Source of the DNA: Isoptericola sp. AK164
GTDB taxonomy: Bacteria; Actinomycetota; Actinomycetes; Actinomycetales; Cellulomonadaceae
Direction of reading: 5' to 3'
DNA length: 64,000 nt
Assembly (NCBI RefSeq): GCF_029643425.1
Contig: NZ_CP119106.1
Span: 620,001-684,000, forward strand
Under the pieces are notes generated by a model. The model had not been told where the DNA came from. It was given only the letters and a program-made list of their open reading frames with translations, and ran no database searches. Numbering within the stretch: the first letter of the stretch is position 1; every line of letters starts with the position of its first letter. Shown in pieces: positions 50,470-57,925 of this stretch. The position numbers and the translations under genes are program-made.

Positions 50470-50832
50470 TCAGGCGTCGTCGGCGGGCGGGGAGTCGGGC
50501 CCCTCGCCGTCGCTCTTCTTCCTGCGACGTTCCTCACGGCGCTTCTCCTGCTCGATGCGCCACAGGAAGTCCGGGTCGTCGTCCGGCGCGACGGGTCCGG
50601 ACGGGCGCCGCGGTCCGCGTCCTGGACGGCCCGTGAGGCCGCCGGACCCGCGACGACGCGTGCGCTTGGTGACGATCCAGGTGATCGGACCGAAGACCGG
50701 CAGGAACACGATGATGATCAGCCACAGCCAGGTGGGCAGGCCGCCACGATCCTCTTCCTCCGACCCGGCCAGGTCGGCGAGGCTGTAGACCATCAGGCCG
50801 ATCACGAGGAGGACCACCACGACGCGGAACAT
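50470..50832 (-). CDS. PLDc_N-domain small membrane protein
   Basis: 120 residues with two membrane helices (VVVVLLVIGLMVYSLADLAG and LWLIIIVFLPVFGPITWIV), the second with the LPVFGPITWI pattern of the phospholipase D N-terminal (PLDc_N) domain, then a highly charged cytoplasmic tail. No catalytic PLD domain. Function unknown; commonly found beside menA in actinobacteria. Confidence 0.85.
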   Translation of the reverse strand: MFRVVVVLLVIGLMVYSLADLAGSEEEDRGGLPTWLWLIIIVFLPVFGPITWIVTKRTRRRGSGGLTGRPGRGPRRPSGPVAPDDDPDFLWRIEQEKRREERRRKKSDGEGPDSPPADDA

Positions 50833-50890
50833 GCCTCCACCCTAGAACGCCCGGGGCGGTGCCCCGAACCGACCGCCCCTGCCGCCGCCG

Positions 50891-50896
50891 TACCCT
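50891..50896 (+). promoter_or_regulatory. -10 box TACCCT, leaderless promoter of the DUF4229 gene
   Basis: TACCCT, six bases, then GTG at 50903. Confidence 0.5.
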
Positions 50897-50902
50897 GGTG
50901 AC

Positions 50903-51235
50903 GTGCCTCTGCTCATCTACTCCGCGCTGCGGCTGCTCATCCTCGTGGCCGTGCTCGTCCTCGGCTACGTCGTCGGTCTGGGCGGGTGGCTCCTGCCGCT
51001 GGTGGCCCTCGTCGTGGCGTTCGCCGTCTCCTACCTCGCCCTGCCCCGGCAGCGCGAGGCGGCCGCGCTCTGGCTCGCCGAGCGTGACCGCGAGCGCAAG
51101 GAACGCCGACAGCGGCTGGTCGACGAGGACGCCGCCGCCGAGGACGCCGCGCTCGACGGCGATCCGGCGGCGCGGACGGACGGCCCGGCCGAGCGGACGG
51201 ACGACCCGGCCGACAGCCCGCAGCAGCGCTCCTGA
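50903..51235 (+). CDS. DUF4229-family membrane protein
   Basis: 110 residues: two closely packed N-terminal helices (LIYSALRLLILVAVLVLGYVVG; LLPLVALVVAFAVSYLAL) and a charged Glu/Asp/Arg tail. It matches the DUF4229 pattern found next to menaquinone genes in actinobacteria; function unknown. Its stop is 13 bases from the convergent menA stop. Confidence 0.78.
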   Translation: MPLLIYSALRLLILVAVLVLGYVVGLGGWLLPLVALVVAFAVSYLALPRQREAAALWLAERDRERKERRQRLVDEDAAAEDAALDGDPAARTDGPAERTDDPADSPQQRS

Positions 51236-51248
51236 GACCGGCCCGCTC

Positions 51249-52118
51249 TCAGAGCGCCAGACCGAGCCCCAGCAGCACCCCGTAGGCGAGCTCGAACAGG
51301 CCGGTCCCGGCCAGCACCGGGACCAGTGCGCGCCCCTGCGCCCCGGCCAGCACCGGGACCACGAGCAGCACCGTCGGCAGCAGGAGCAGGGTCACCAGGA
51401 AGGCCCACGGGTTCCACACCGCGCAGGCGAGGCCGAGCAGCACCGCCACGACCAGCCACAGCGCGTACAGCCGGCGGGCCCGGTGGTCGCCGACGCGCAC
51501 CGCGAGCGTGCGCTTTCCCGCCAGGACGTCGGTGGGGATGTCGCGCAGGTTGTTGGCCATGAGGATCGCGCAGGCGATCAGGCCGACGCCGACGGCGCCC
51601 AGCACGGCGGGCCACGTGATCCGGTCGGCCTGGGTGTACGTGGTGCCGAGCGTGGCGACCAGGCCGAAGAACACGAAGACCCCGACCTCGCCGAGCCCCG
51701 CGTAACCGTACGGCCGCTTCCCACCGGTGTAGTACCAGCCGGCCGCCATGCTCAGCGCACCGACGGCGATCAGCCACCAGTGCCCGGAGACGGCACACAG
51801 GGCGATCCCCAGCACGCCGGCGAGGCCGAACGACCCGAACGCGGCCGCCTTGACGTGCTCCGGGCGGGCCAGGCCGGCGGCCGTGAGCCGCAGCGGGCCG
51901 ACCCGGTCGACGTCGGTGCCGCGCACGCCGTCGGAGTAGTCGTTGGCGTAGTTGACCCCGATCTGCAGCGCCAGCGCGACGCCGAGGGCGAGCACGGCGG
52001 GCAGCCAGCCGAAGGCGTCGACCTGCGCGGCCGCGCCGGTCCCGACGGCGACGGGGGCCGCGGCGGCCGGCAGCGTGCGGGGGCGGGCGCCGGCGACCCA
52101 TTCGGCGGCGGTGGCCAT
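51249..52118 (-). CDS. menA: 1,4-dihydroxy-2-naphthoate polyprenyltransferase
   Basis: 289-residue UbiA-family prenyltransferase attaching the polyprenyl tail to DHNA to form demethylmenaquinone. First Asp-rich motif NYANDYSDGVRGTD, second motif near RDIPTDVLAGKRTLAVRVGD, and about eight membrane helices. The ATG follows GAGAGGAGTACGC and is 11 bp after menE, forming a menE-menA operon. Confidence 0.95.
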   Translation of the reverse strand: MATAAEWVAGARPRTLPAAAAPVAVGTGAAAQVDAFGWLPAVLALGVALALQIGVNYANDYSDGVRGTDVDRVGPLRLTAAGLARPEHVKAAAFGSFGLAGVLGIALCAVSGHWWLIAVGALSMAAGWYYTGGKRPYGYAGLGEVGVFVFFGLVATLGTTYTQADRITWPAVLGAVGVGLIACAILMANNLRDIPTDVLAGKRTLAVRVGDHRARRLYALWLVVAVLLGLACAVWNPWAFLVTLLLLPTVLLVVPVLAGAQGRALVPVLAGTGLFELAYGVLLGLGLAL

Positions 52119-52129
52119 GCGTACTCCTC

Positions 52130-53287
52130 TCAGCGGCGCGCGTCGTGACGACGCACGAGATCGACGACGGCGGCGCGGTCGACCTTGCCGGGTCCGCGCC
52201 GCGGGAGCTCGGGGACCTGCAGGATCCGTCGCGGGGCCGCGGGCCGGCCCAGCCTAGCCGCGACCTCGGACCGTGCCGACGTCAGCCGCTCCGTCGGCAG
52301 CCACGTGCCCGCCGGGGTCCCCGGGCGGCCGACGACCGCCACGACGGCCTGGCCCCACTCCGGGTCCGGCACGCCGACGACGCAGACCTCGCCGTCGAGC
52401 AGCTCGGCCAGCACCGCCTCCACGGCGGCCGGCGCGACGTTCTCGCCCCCGGTGACCACGACGTCGTCCGCCCGGCCGAGCACCTGCAGCACGCCGGCCT
52501 GGAGGTGGCCCAGGTCGCTGGTGCGGAACCAGCGGCCGTCAGGCCCGTCACCGAACGCGGCGGCCGTCGCGGCGTCGTCCCCCAGGTACCCGGTGGCCAG
52601 CACCGGCCCGGCGAGCTCGACCACACCCTGCCCGCCGGTGACCGGGTCGACCCGGACGCGCACGCCGGGCAGCGGGACGCCGTCGTACACGCAGCCGCCC
52701 GACGTCTCGGACATGCCGTAGGTCCGCACCACGGGGACGCCGGCCTCGCGCGCCCGGCGGACCAGGGGGGCCGGCGCGGCGGCCCCGCCGAGCAGGACGG
52801 CCCCGCACCGGGCCAGCGCCCGCAGGGCGGCCGGGGCGCCGTCGTCGGCGGCCTGCACGACCCGGTGCAGCTGGGTCGGGACGAGCGAGACGTGCACGGG
52901 GTCGTGCCCGGACAGCGCCTCGGCGAGCAGGTCCGCGAGGCCGGCCGGGGTGAACGGCGCCTCCGGCGGCGCCGCGACCAGCGGCGTGCCCGCCAGCACC
53001 GAGCGCACCACGACCTGGACCCCGGCGACGTGCGTGGTCGGCAGGGTCAGCACCCATCGGCCCGGAGACCCGAGCCGTTCCGCCGTGGCGGCCGCGGAGG
53101 CCCGCAGCGCCGCGGCGCTGAGCGCCACCTCGCGCGGCGTGCCCGTCGACCCGGACGTGCGGACGACGGCCGCGGTGCCCGGCGGTGCCTCCGCGTCGCT
53201 CAGCCGGGGCAGCGGCACGACCGGAGGGCCGTCGTCCAGGGCGCGGCGCGCGCGGTCCACGAACGCGGACACCTCGGGGTGGAGCAC
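52130..53287 (-). CDS. menE: o-Succinylbenzoate-CoA ligase
   Basis: 385-residue short acyl-adenylating enzyme making OSB-CoA. The AMP-binding P-loop VVRTSGSTGTPREVALS, YGMSETSGG, and the A8-like GRADDVVVTGGENVAPAAVE with the C-terminal lysine in GPGKVDRAAV are present. It lacks ~100 residues of N-terminal sequence found in longer acyl-CoA synthetases, as in other actinobacterial MenE. The GTG at 53287 is favoured by TATCGT seven bases upstream. Confidence 0.93.
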   Translation of the reverse strand: MLHPEVSAFVDRARRALDDGPPVVPLPRLSDAEAPPGTAAVVRTSGSTGTPREVALSAAALRASAAATAERLGSPGRWVLTLPTTHVAGVQVVVRSVLAGTPLVAAPPEAPFTPAGLADLLAEALSGHDPVHVSLVPTQLHRVVQAADDGAPAALRALARCGAVLLGGAAAPAPLVRRAREAGVPVVRTYGMSETSGGCVYDGVPLPGVRVRVDPVTGGQGVVELAGPVLATGYLGDDAATAAAFGDGPDGRWFRTSDLGHLQAGVLQVLGRADDVVVTGGENVAPAAVEAVLAELLDGEVCVVGVPDPEWGQAVVAVVGRPGTPAGTWLPTERLTSARSEVAARLGRPAAPRRILQVPELPRRGPGKVDRAAVVDLVRRHDARR

Positions 53288-53294
53288 GCAGGTC

Positions 53295-53300
53295 ACGATA
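53295..53300 (-). promoter_or_regulatory. -10 box TATCGT, leaderless promoter of menE-menA
   Basis: On the minus strand TATCGT, seven bases, then GTG at 53287. Confidence 0.5.
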
Positions 53301-53326
53301 GTCCGCCGTGCGCGGCGGGGTGCGCG

Positions 53327-53332
53327 TAGCCT
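53327..53332 (+). promoter_or_regulatory. Candidate -10 box TAGCCT of the first DUF3048 gene
   Basis: TAGCCT about 30 nt before the start, with GAGGAGG between. Unlike its neighbours this gene has a leader. Confidence 0.4.
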
Positions 53333-53361
53333 GTTCCCACCCTGCCCCGAGGAGGATGGCT

Positions 53362-54444
53362 GTGGCCGCACGACGTCCCGTGGCGCTCGCCCTGGTGCTG
53401 GCGCTGCTCGCGCTGGGCGCGTGCTCCGACCAGCCGCCGCTCGAGGCGCCCACGGTCACGGTGGCGCCGGACGTGTCGCGGGCGAAGATCGCGCCGCCGT
53501 CGCCGCCGGCGCCGGAGCCCACGCCGTCGCCGACCCCGGAGGTGCCGCGCTGGCCGCTGACCGGCCAGCGCACGGACAAGGTGCCGAAGCGACCGGCGGT
53601 CGCGGTGAAGATCGAGAACTCCCCGGCCGCGCGTCCGCACACCGGGCTGTACCGCGCCGACGTCGTGTGGGAGCAGGTCGTCGAGGGCGGCATCACGCGG
53701 TTCGTGGCCGTCTACCACTCGGACTACCCGGACGAGGTGGGCCCGATCCGGTCGGTGCGGCCGATGGACCCGGCGACGGTCGCCCCGATGCGTGGCCTCC
53801 TGGCGGCGTCCGGGGGGATCGGCTCGTACCTGCGGAACGTCGAGCGCCGGGGCACCCAGCTGGTGATCAACGACGACGGCGACCCGGGGTTCTGGCGCTG
53901 GTCCGGCCGGTACGCCCCGCACAACGTGTACGGCAACGTGCGGACCTTCGCCCGGCAGGCGGACCGCCGCCGCGCCGAGCCGCCGCCCGCCCAGTTCCGG
54001 TACGCCCCCGGGGCGAAGAAGGCCACGGCCCGGACCGAGGGGAAGCGGGCCCGGACGGCCGACGTGCGGCTGTCCGCGGCCCAGCGGACCACCTGGACGT
54101 GGAACCGTGGCGACGGGGCGTACCGCCGCAGCGACAACGGGACCCCCTCGATCTCCTCCGGTCAGCGGGTCACCGCCCGCAACGTCGTGCTGCTGCGGAT
54201 GAAGGTCAGCCTGACCTCCCAGCGGGACGCCTCCGGAGCCCGGGTGCCGAAGACCGAGCTGGTGGGCACCGGCACCGGCCGCGTGCTCAGCGGCGGCCGG
54301 TCCGTCGCGGTCGAGTGGTCCAAGAAGGGCCCGCGCAAGCCGCTGCGCCTGACCCGGCCGAACGGCGACCCGGTGCGCCTGGCCCCCGGGACGACGTGGG
54401 TCGAGCTCGTCCCGCGCGGGGACGGGTCCTGGTCCGTGTCCTGA
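53362..54444 (+). CDS. DUF3048 lipoprotein (YerB-like), copy 1
   Basis: 360 residues. Lipoprotein signal with lipobox LGAC (Cys21), a Pro/Glu linker, then DUF3048 N- and C-terminal domains (WPLTGQRTDKVPKRPAVAVKIENS; ADVVWEQVVEGGITRFVAVYHSD; GPIRSVRPMD; TTWVELVPRGDGSW). The GTG at 53362 is chosen because GAGGAGG lies at ideal distance; the ATG at 53356 would touch it. YerB-type proteins are outer-surface lipoproteins of unclear function. About half of its residues match the next gene, so this is a tandem duplication inside the men region. Confidence 0.87.
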   Translation: MAARRPVALALVLALLALGACSDQPPLEAPTVTVAPDVSRAKIAPPSPPAPEPTPSPTPEVPRWPLTGQRTDKVPKRPAVAVKIENSPAARPHTGLYRADVVWEQVVEGGITRFVAVYHSDYPDEVGPIRSVRPMDPATVAPMRGLLAASGGIGSYLRNVERRGTQLVINDDGDPGFWRWSGRYAPHNVYGNVRTFARQADRRRAEPPPAQFRYAPGAKKATARTEGKRARTADVRLSAAQRTTWTWNRGDGAYRRSDNGTPSISSGQRVTARNVVLLRMKVSLTSQRDASGARVPKTELVGTGTGRVLSGGRSVAVEWSKKGPRKPLRLTRPNGDPVRLAPGTTWVELVPRGDGSWSVS

Positions 54445-54460
54445 CCTCCGGCGCGATCGG

Positions 54461-54466
54461 TACAGT
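54461..54466 (+). promoter_or_regulatory. Candidate -10 box TACAGT of the second DUF3048 gene
   Basis: TACAGT 27 nt before the ATG at 54493, with GGAGGA in the leader. Confidence 0.4.
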
Positions 54467-54492
54467 GTCGCCACCCACGGGACGGAGGACGG

Positions 54493-55575
54493 ATGCGGCA
54501 CGGTGCGCACGGACGGACGACGGCGGCGGTCGCCGGGCTGCTGGTGTTCTCTGCGGGACTGGTCGGCTGCACCGGCGGCGAGCCCGCCCCGGCCCCGACC
54601 ACGACGGTCGCGGCCTCGACGGGACCCGTGGCGAAGGGGCTGCCGCCCGACCCCGACGTCGCGACCGTGTGGCCCCTGACCGGGGTGGAGACGGACACGG
54701 TCGCCGACCGGCCCGCCCTCGGCGTCAAGATCGAGAACTCGCCGCAGGCGCGCCCCCAGGCCGGTCTCGAGGACGCCGACCTGGTCTGGGAGGAGGTCGT
54801 CGAGGGCGGCATCTCCCGGTTCCTGGCCGTGTACCACTCCCAGATCCCCGAGGCGGTCGAGCCCGTGCGGTCCGTGCGACCCATGGACCCGGCCATCGTC
54901 GCCCCGCTGGACGGCATCCTCGCCTACTCCGGCGCCCAGCCGCCCTTCATCGCCGACGTCCGCGACTCCGGGACGCAGTCGGTGATCATGGACGCCGGCG
55001 ACCCGGGCTTCCGGCGCGACCCGGCCCGGCCCGCGCCGCACGACGTCATCGGTGACCCCGAGACCTTCCTCGCCCAGGACGACGGGCAGCGCACGACGCC
55101 GCCCCCGCAGCTCTTCCGGTACGCCCCCGAGGCGTCGCGGGCCACCGCCGCGGGGGACGCCTCCTCGTCGGTCGAGATCGACGTGCGGCTGTCCCCGGCG
55201 CAGCGCACCCGCTGGGCCTGGGACGCCGGCTCCGGCACGTGGCTGCGCAGCGAGGGGTCGAGCCCGTCGATGTCCACGTCCGGCGTGCAGCACGCCGCGA
55301 CGAACGTCGTCGCGCTGCGGGTCGAGGTCGTCGACACCCCGTACCGGGACGCCTCCGGCGCGGCGGTGCCGGAGACGCAGCTCGTCGACTCCGAGGGCGT
55401 CGCCCTGGTCGCCAGCGCCGGCGGGTACGTCGCGGCGCAGTGGTCCAAGGGCTCGCTGTCCGACCCGATCGAGCTCACCCGCGACGGCGAGCCCGTGGAG
55501 CTCGCCCCGGGCAGCACCTGGATCGAGCTCGTGCCGCGCGACGGCGGCTCGTGGACCGCCGGGCCCCCTCAGTAG
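54493..55575 (+). CDS. DUF3048 lipoprotein (YerB-like), copy 2
   Basis: 360 residues, the same length and layout as the preceding paralogue: lipobox LVGC (Cys26), Pro/Thr linker, WPLTGVETDTVADRPALGVKIENS, ADLVWEEVVEGGISRFLAVYHSQ, EPVRSVRPMDPA and STWIELVPRDGGSW. GGACGGAGGACGG precedes the ATG. The 3' end overlaps the convergent menB gene by 7 bp. Function unknown. Confidence 0.87.
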   Translation: MRHGAHGRTTAAVAGLLVFSAGLVGCTGGEPAPAPTTTVAASTGPVAKGLPPDPDVATVWPLTGVETDTVADRPALGVKIENSPQARPQAGLEDADLVWEEVVEGGISRFLAVYHSQIPEAVEPVRSVRPMDPAIVAPLDGILAYSGAQPPFIADVRDSGTQSVIMDAGDPGFRRDPARPAPHDVIGDPETFLAQDDGQRTTPPPQLFRYAPEASRATAAGDASSSVEIDVRLSPAQRTRWAWDAGSGTWLRSEGSSPSMSTSGVQHAATNVVALRVEVVDTPYRDASGAAVPETQLVDSEGVALVASAGGYVAAQWSKGSLSDPIELTRDGEPVELAPGSTWIELVPRDGGSWTAGPPQ

Positions 55576-56567
55576 GCGTAGGGGAACCGGCTCCAGTCGG
55601 GCTCGCGCTTGCCCAGGAACGCGTCGCGGCCCTCCACGGCCTCGTCGGTGAGGTACGCCAGGCGTGTGGCCTCCCCGGCGAACACCTGCTGCCCCATCAG
55701 GCCGTCGTCGGCCAGGTTGAACGCGAACTTCAGCATGCGGATCGCCTGCGGCGACTTGCCGGCGACGGTGCGGGCGTACTCGATGCCCAGGGACTCCAGG
55801 TCGGCGTGCTCGGCGACCTCGTTGACGCCGCCCCAGCGTTCGGCGTCGTCGGCGGAGTACTCCCGGGCGAGGAAGAAGATCTCCCGGGCGCGCTTCTGAC
55901 CCACCTGCCTGGCCAGGTACGCCGAGCCGTAGCCGCCGTCGAACGAGCCGACGTCGGCGTCGGTCTGCTTGAACCGCCCGTGCTCGCGGCAGGCGATGGA
56001 CAGGTCGGCGACCACGTGCAGCGAGTGCCCGCCCCCGGCGGCCCAGCCGTCGACGACGGCGATCACCACCTTGGGCATGGTGCGGATCAGCCGCTGCACC
56101 TCGAGGATGTGCAGGCGTCCGGCCCGCGCCGGGTCGACGGCGTCCGCGTCCACACCGAGGCGTCCCGCCTCGTCGGCCGTCGTGTACTGGTAGCCCGACC
56201 GTCCGCGGATGCGCTGGTCGCCGCCGGAGCAGAACGCCCAGCCGCCGTCCTTGGGGCTCGGTCCGTTGCCCGTGAGCAGCACGGTGCCGACGTCGGAGGT
56301 CATGCGGGCGTGGTCGAGCACCCGGTACAGCTCGTCGACGGTGTGCGGCCGGAACGCGTTGCGCACCTCGGGGCGGTCGAAGGCGACCCGCACCACGGGC
56401 AGGTCGCGCACCTGCTCGGTCCCGTCGTCCGCCGTCGACCGCTCCACACCCCGGTGGTAGGTCAGGTCGGTCAGGTCCTCGAACCCGGCGACCGTGCGCC
56501 ATCGCCTCGGGTCGAAGGTGTGCGAGACCTGCGCGGGGACGTCGGGCGTGCTGTCGGATCGGCTCAC
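55569..56567 (-). CDS. menB: 1,4-Dihydroxy-2-naphthoyl-CoA synthase
   Basis: 332-residue crotonase-fold enzyme closing the naphthoate ring from OSB-CoA. RVAFDRPEVRNAFRP, the oxyanion GGDQR block (FCSGGDQRIRG), VVDGWAAGGGHSLHVVADL, and the C-terminal MenB hallmark SFDGGYGSAYLARQVGQKRAREIFFL identify it. The GTG at 56567 is supported by TACCCT six bases upstream; an N-terminal ~35-residue extension precedes the core. Alone on its strand between the DUF3048 genes and menC. Confidence 0.95.
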   Translation of the reverse strand: MSRSDSTPDVPAQVSHTFDPRRWRTVAGFEDLTDLTYHRGVERSTADDGTEQVRDLPVVRVAFDRPEVRNAFRPHTVDELYRVLDHARMTSDVGTVLLTGNGPSPKDGGWAFCSGGDQRIRGRSGYQYTTADEAGRLGVDADAVDPARAGRLHILEVQRLIRTMPKVVIAVVDGWAAGGGHSLHVVADLSIACREHGRFKQTDADVGSFDGGYGSAYLARQVGQKRAREIFFLAREYSADDAERWGGVNEVAEHADLESLGIEYARTVAGKSPQAIRMLKFAFNLADDGLMGQQVFAGEATRLAYLTDEAVEGRDAFLGKREPDWSRFPYAY

Positions 56568-56573
56568 GGCCTC

Positions 56574-56579
56574 AGGGTA
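56574..56579 (-). promoter_or_regulatory. -10 box TACCCT, leaderless promoter of menB
   Basis: On the minus strand TACCCT, six bases, then GTG at 56567. The same hexamer and spacing occur at menC. Confidence 0.55.
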
Positions 56580-56659
56580 GTCGCGGCTCGACACACCGAT
56601 CACCCGAGATGTGCGCGTCATCCGCTGAATCTGCACACCGGTCGATGCACCATAGAGGC

Positions 56660-56845
56660 ATGAACATGACGCGATCCCACAGCTCCGAGGTCGCTGACCC
56701 GGACGAGGTCGTGGACGAGCTGATCGCCTACGACGCGGCCGAGGTACGGCGTGCCACCGCCACGACGCAGGCCCTGCCCGTCACCACCGTGAGCGCGCCC
56801 GGGGCCTGGACGTTCCGCACCACGCCGGACGAGTTCACGGACTGA
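56660..56845 (+). CDS. Small acidic protein, unknown function
   Basis: 61 residues, no membrane segment or cysteine: an acidic first half (SSEVADPDEVVDELIAYDAA) and a Thr/Ala/Val-rich second half ending TFRTTPDEFTD. CACCAT six bases before the ATG is a weak leaderless -10. Not recognised. It lies between menB and menC; coding status rests on codon usage and position only. Confidence 0.55.
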   Translation: MNMTRSHSSEVADPDEVVDELIAYDAAEVRRATATTQALPVTTVSAPGAWTFRTTPDEFTD

Positions 56846-56896
56846 TCCCGGACCGGCCGGGACGCCGCGCGCACTGGCGCACGGCGGGCGACCTCC

Positions 56897-56902
56897 TACC
56901 CT
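56897..56902 (+). promoter_or_regulatory. -10 box TACCCT, leaderless promoter of menC-menD
   Basis: TACCCT, six bases (GAGGAC), then GTG at 56909. GAGGA could also act as a weak ribosome site. Confidence 0.5.
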
Positions 56903-56908
56903 GAGGAC

Positions 56909-57925
56909 GTGTCCGCCTCCCTGTCCGCGACGCTGCAGCGCCGGTTCGTCTGGTCCACGCCGCTGCGCACACGCTTCCGAGACCTGACCAGCCGCGACGG
57001 CCTGCTGCTGCGCGGCGACGCCGGCTGGGGCGAGCTGAGCCCCTTCTGGGAGTACGACGACGCCGAGTCGGCCACATGGCTGCGCGCGGCCCGGGAGGCG
57101 GCGGACCTCGACTTCCCCGCCCCGGTCCGCGACCGCGTGCCGGTCAACGTCACCGTGCCCGCGGTCGACGCGGAGCGCGCTCGCGAGATCGTGCTCGCCT
57201 CGGGCGGGTGCACGACGGCGAAGATCAAGGTGGGCCAACGGCTCGCCGACGGGTCGGTGGAACCCGTCGAGGCGGAGGTCGAGCGGGTGCAGGCCGTGCG
57301 CGAGGTGCTCGACACGCTGCACGGCCCCTCCGTCGGCCGGATCCGGGTCGACGTCAACGGCACCTGGGCCGTCGACGAGGCCCGGCGACGCATCCCCCGG
57401 CTCGACGCCGCGGCCGGCGGGCTGGAGTACGTCGAGCAGCCGTGCCGCACCGTCGACGAGCTCGCGGCCGTGCGTCGGAGCGTCGACGTCCCGGTCGCCG
57501 CCGACGAGTCCATCCGCCGCGCCGAGGACCCGCTGCGGGTCGTGCGTGCCGAGGCGGCCGACGTCGTCGTGCTCAAGGTCCAGCCGCTGGGCGGCGTGCG
57601 GGCCTGCCTCGACCTGGCCGAGCAGGTCGGGCTCCCGGTCGTGGTGTCCTCCGCGCTGGAGTCCTCGGTGGGGCTGGCGGCCGGGGTGGCGCTCGCCGCG
57701 GCGCTGCCGGAGCTCCCGCACGCCTGCGGCCTGGCGACCTCGCAGCTGCTCACCCGGGACGTCACCGACGACCCGTTGCGGCCGGTGGACGGGGCCCTGC
57801 CCGTGCGCCGGGTCGCCCCCGACGCCGGTGCGCTCGCGGCCGTCGCCGCGCCGCCGGACCTCGAGCAGCGCTGGCTCGAACGCCACGACCGGCTCGCCGC
57901 CGTCCTCGACCGGGCTCGCGCATGA
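56909..57925 (+). CDS. menC: o-Succinylbenzoate synthase
   Basis: 338-residue enolase-superfamily dehydratase. Catalytic KIKVG (TTAKIKVGQRL), metal ligands in RIRVDVNGTW, EYVEQPC and VAADESIRR, and the second lysine in VVLKVQPLGG. Overlaps menD by ATGA. Part of the menC-menD operon. Confidence 0.95.
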   Translation: MSASLSATLQRRFVWSTPLRTRFRDLTSRDGLLLRGDAGWGELSPFWEYDDAESATWLRAAREAADLDFPAPVRDRVPVNVTVPAVDAERAREIVLASGGCTTAKIKVGQRLADGSVEPVEAEVERVQAVREVLDTLHGPSVGRIRVDVNGTWAVDEARRRIPRLDAAAGGLEYVEQPCRTVDELAAVRRSVDVPVAADESIRRAEDPLRVVRAEAADVVVLKVQPLGGVRACLDLAEQVGLPVVVSSALESSVGLAAGVALAAALPELPHACGLATSQLLTRDVTDDPLRPVDGALPVRRVAPDAGALAAVAAPPDLEQRWLERHDRLAAVLDRARA

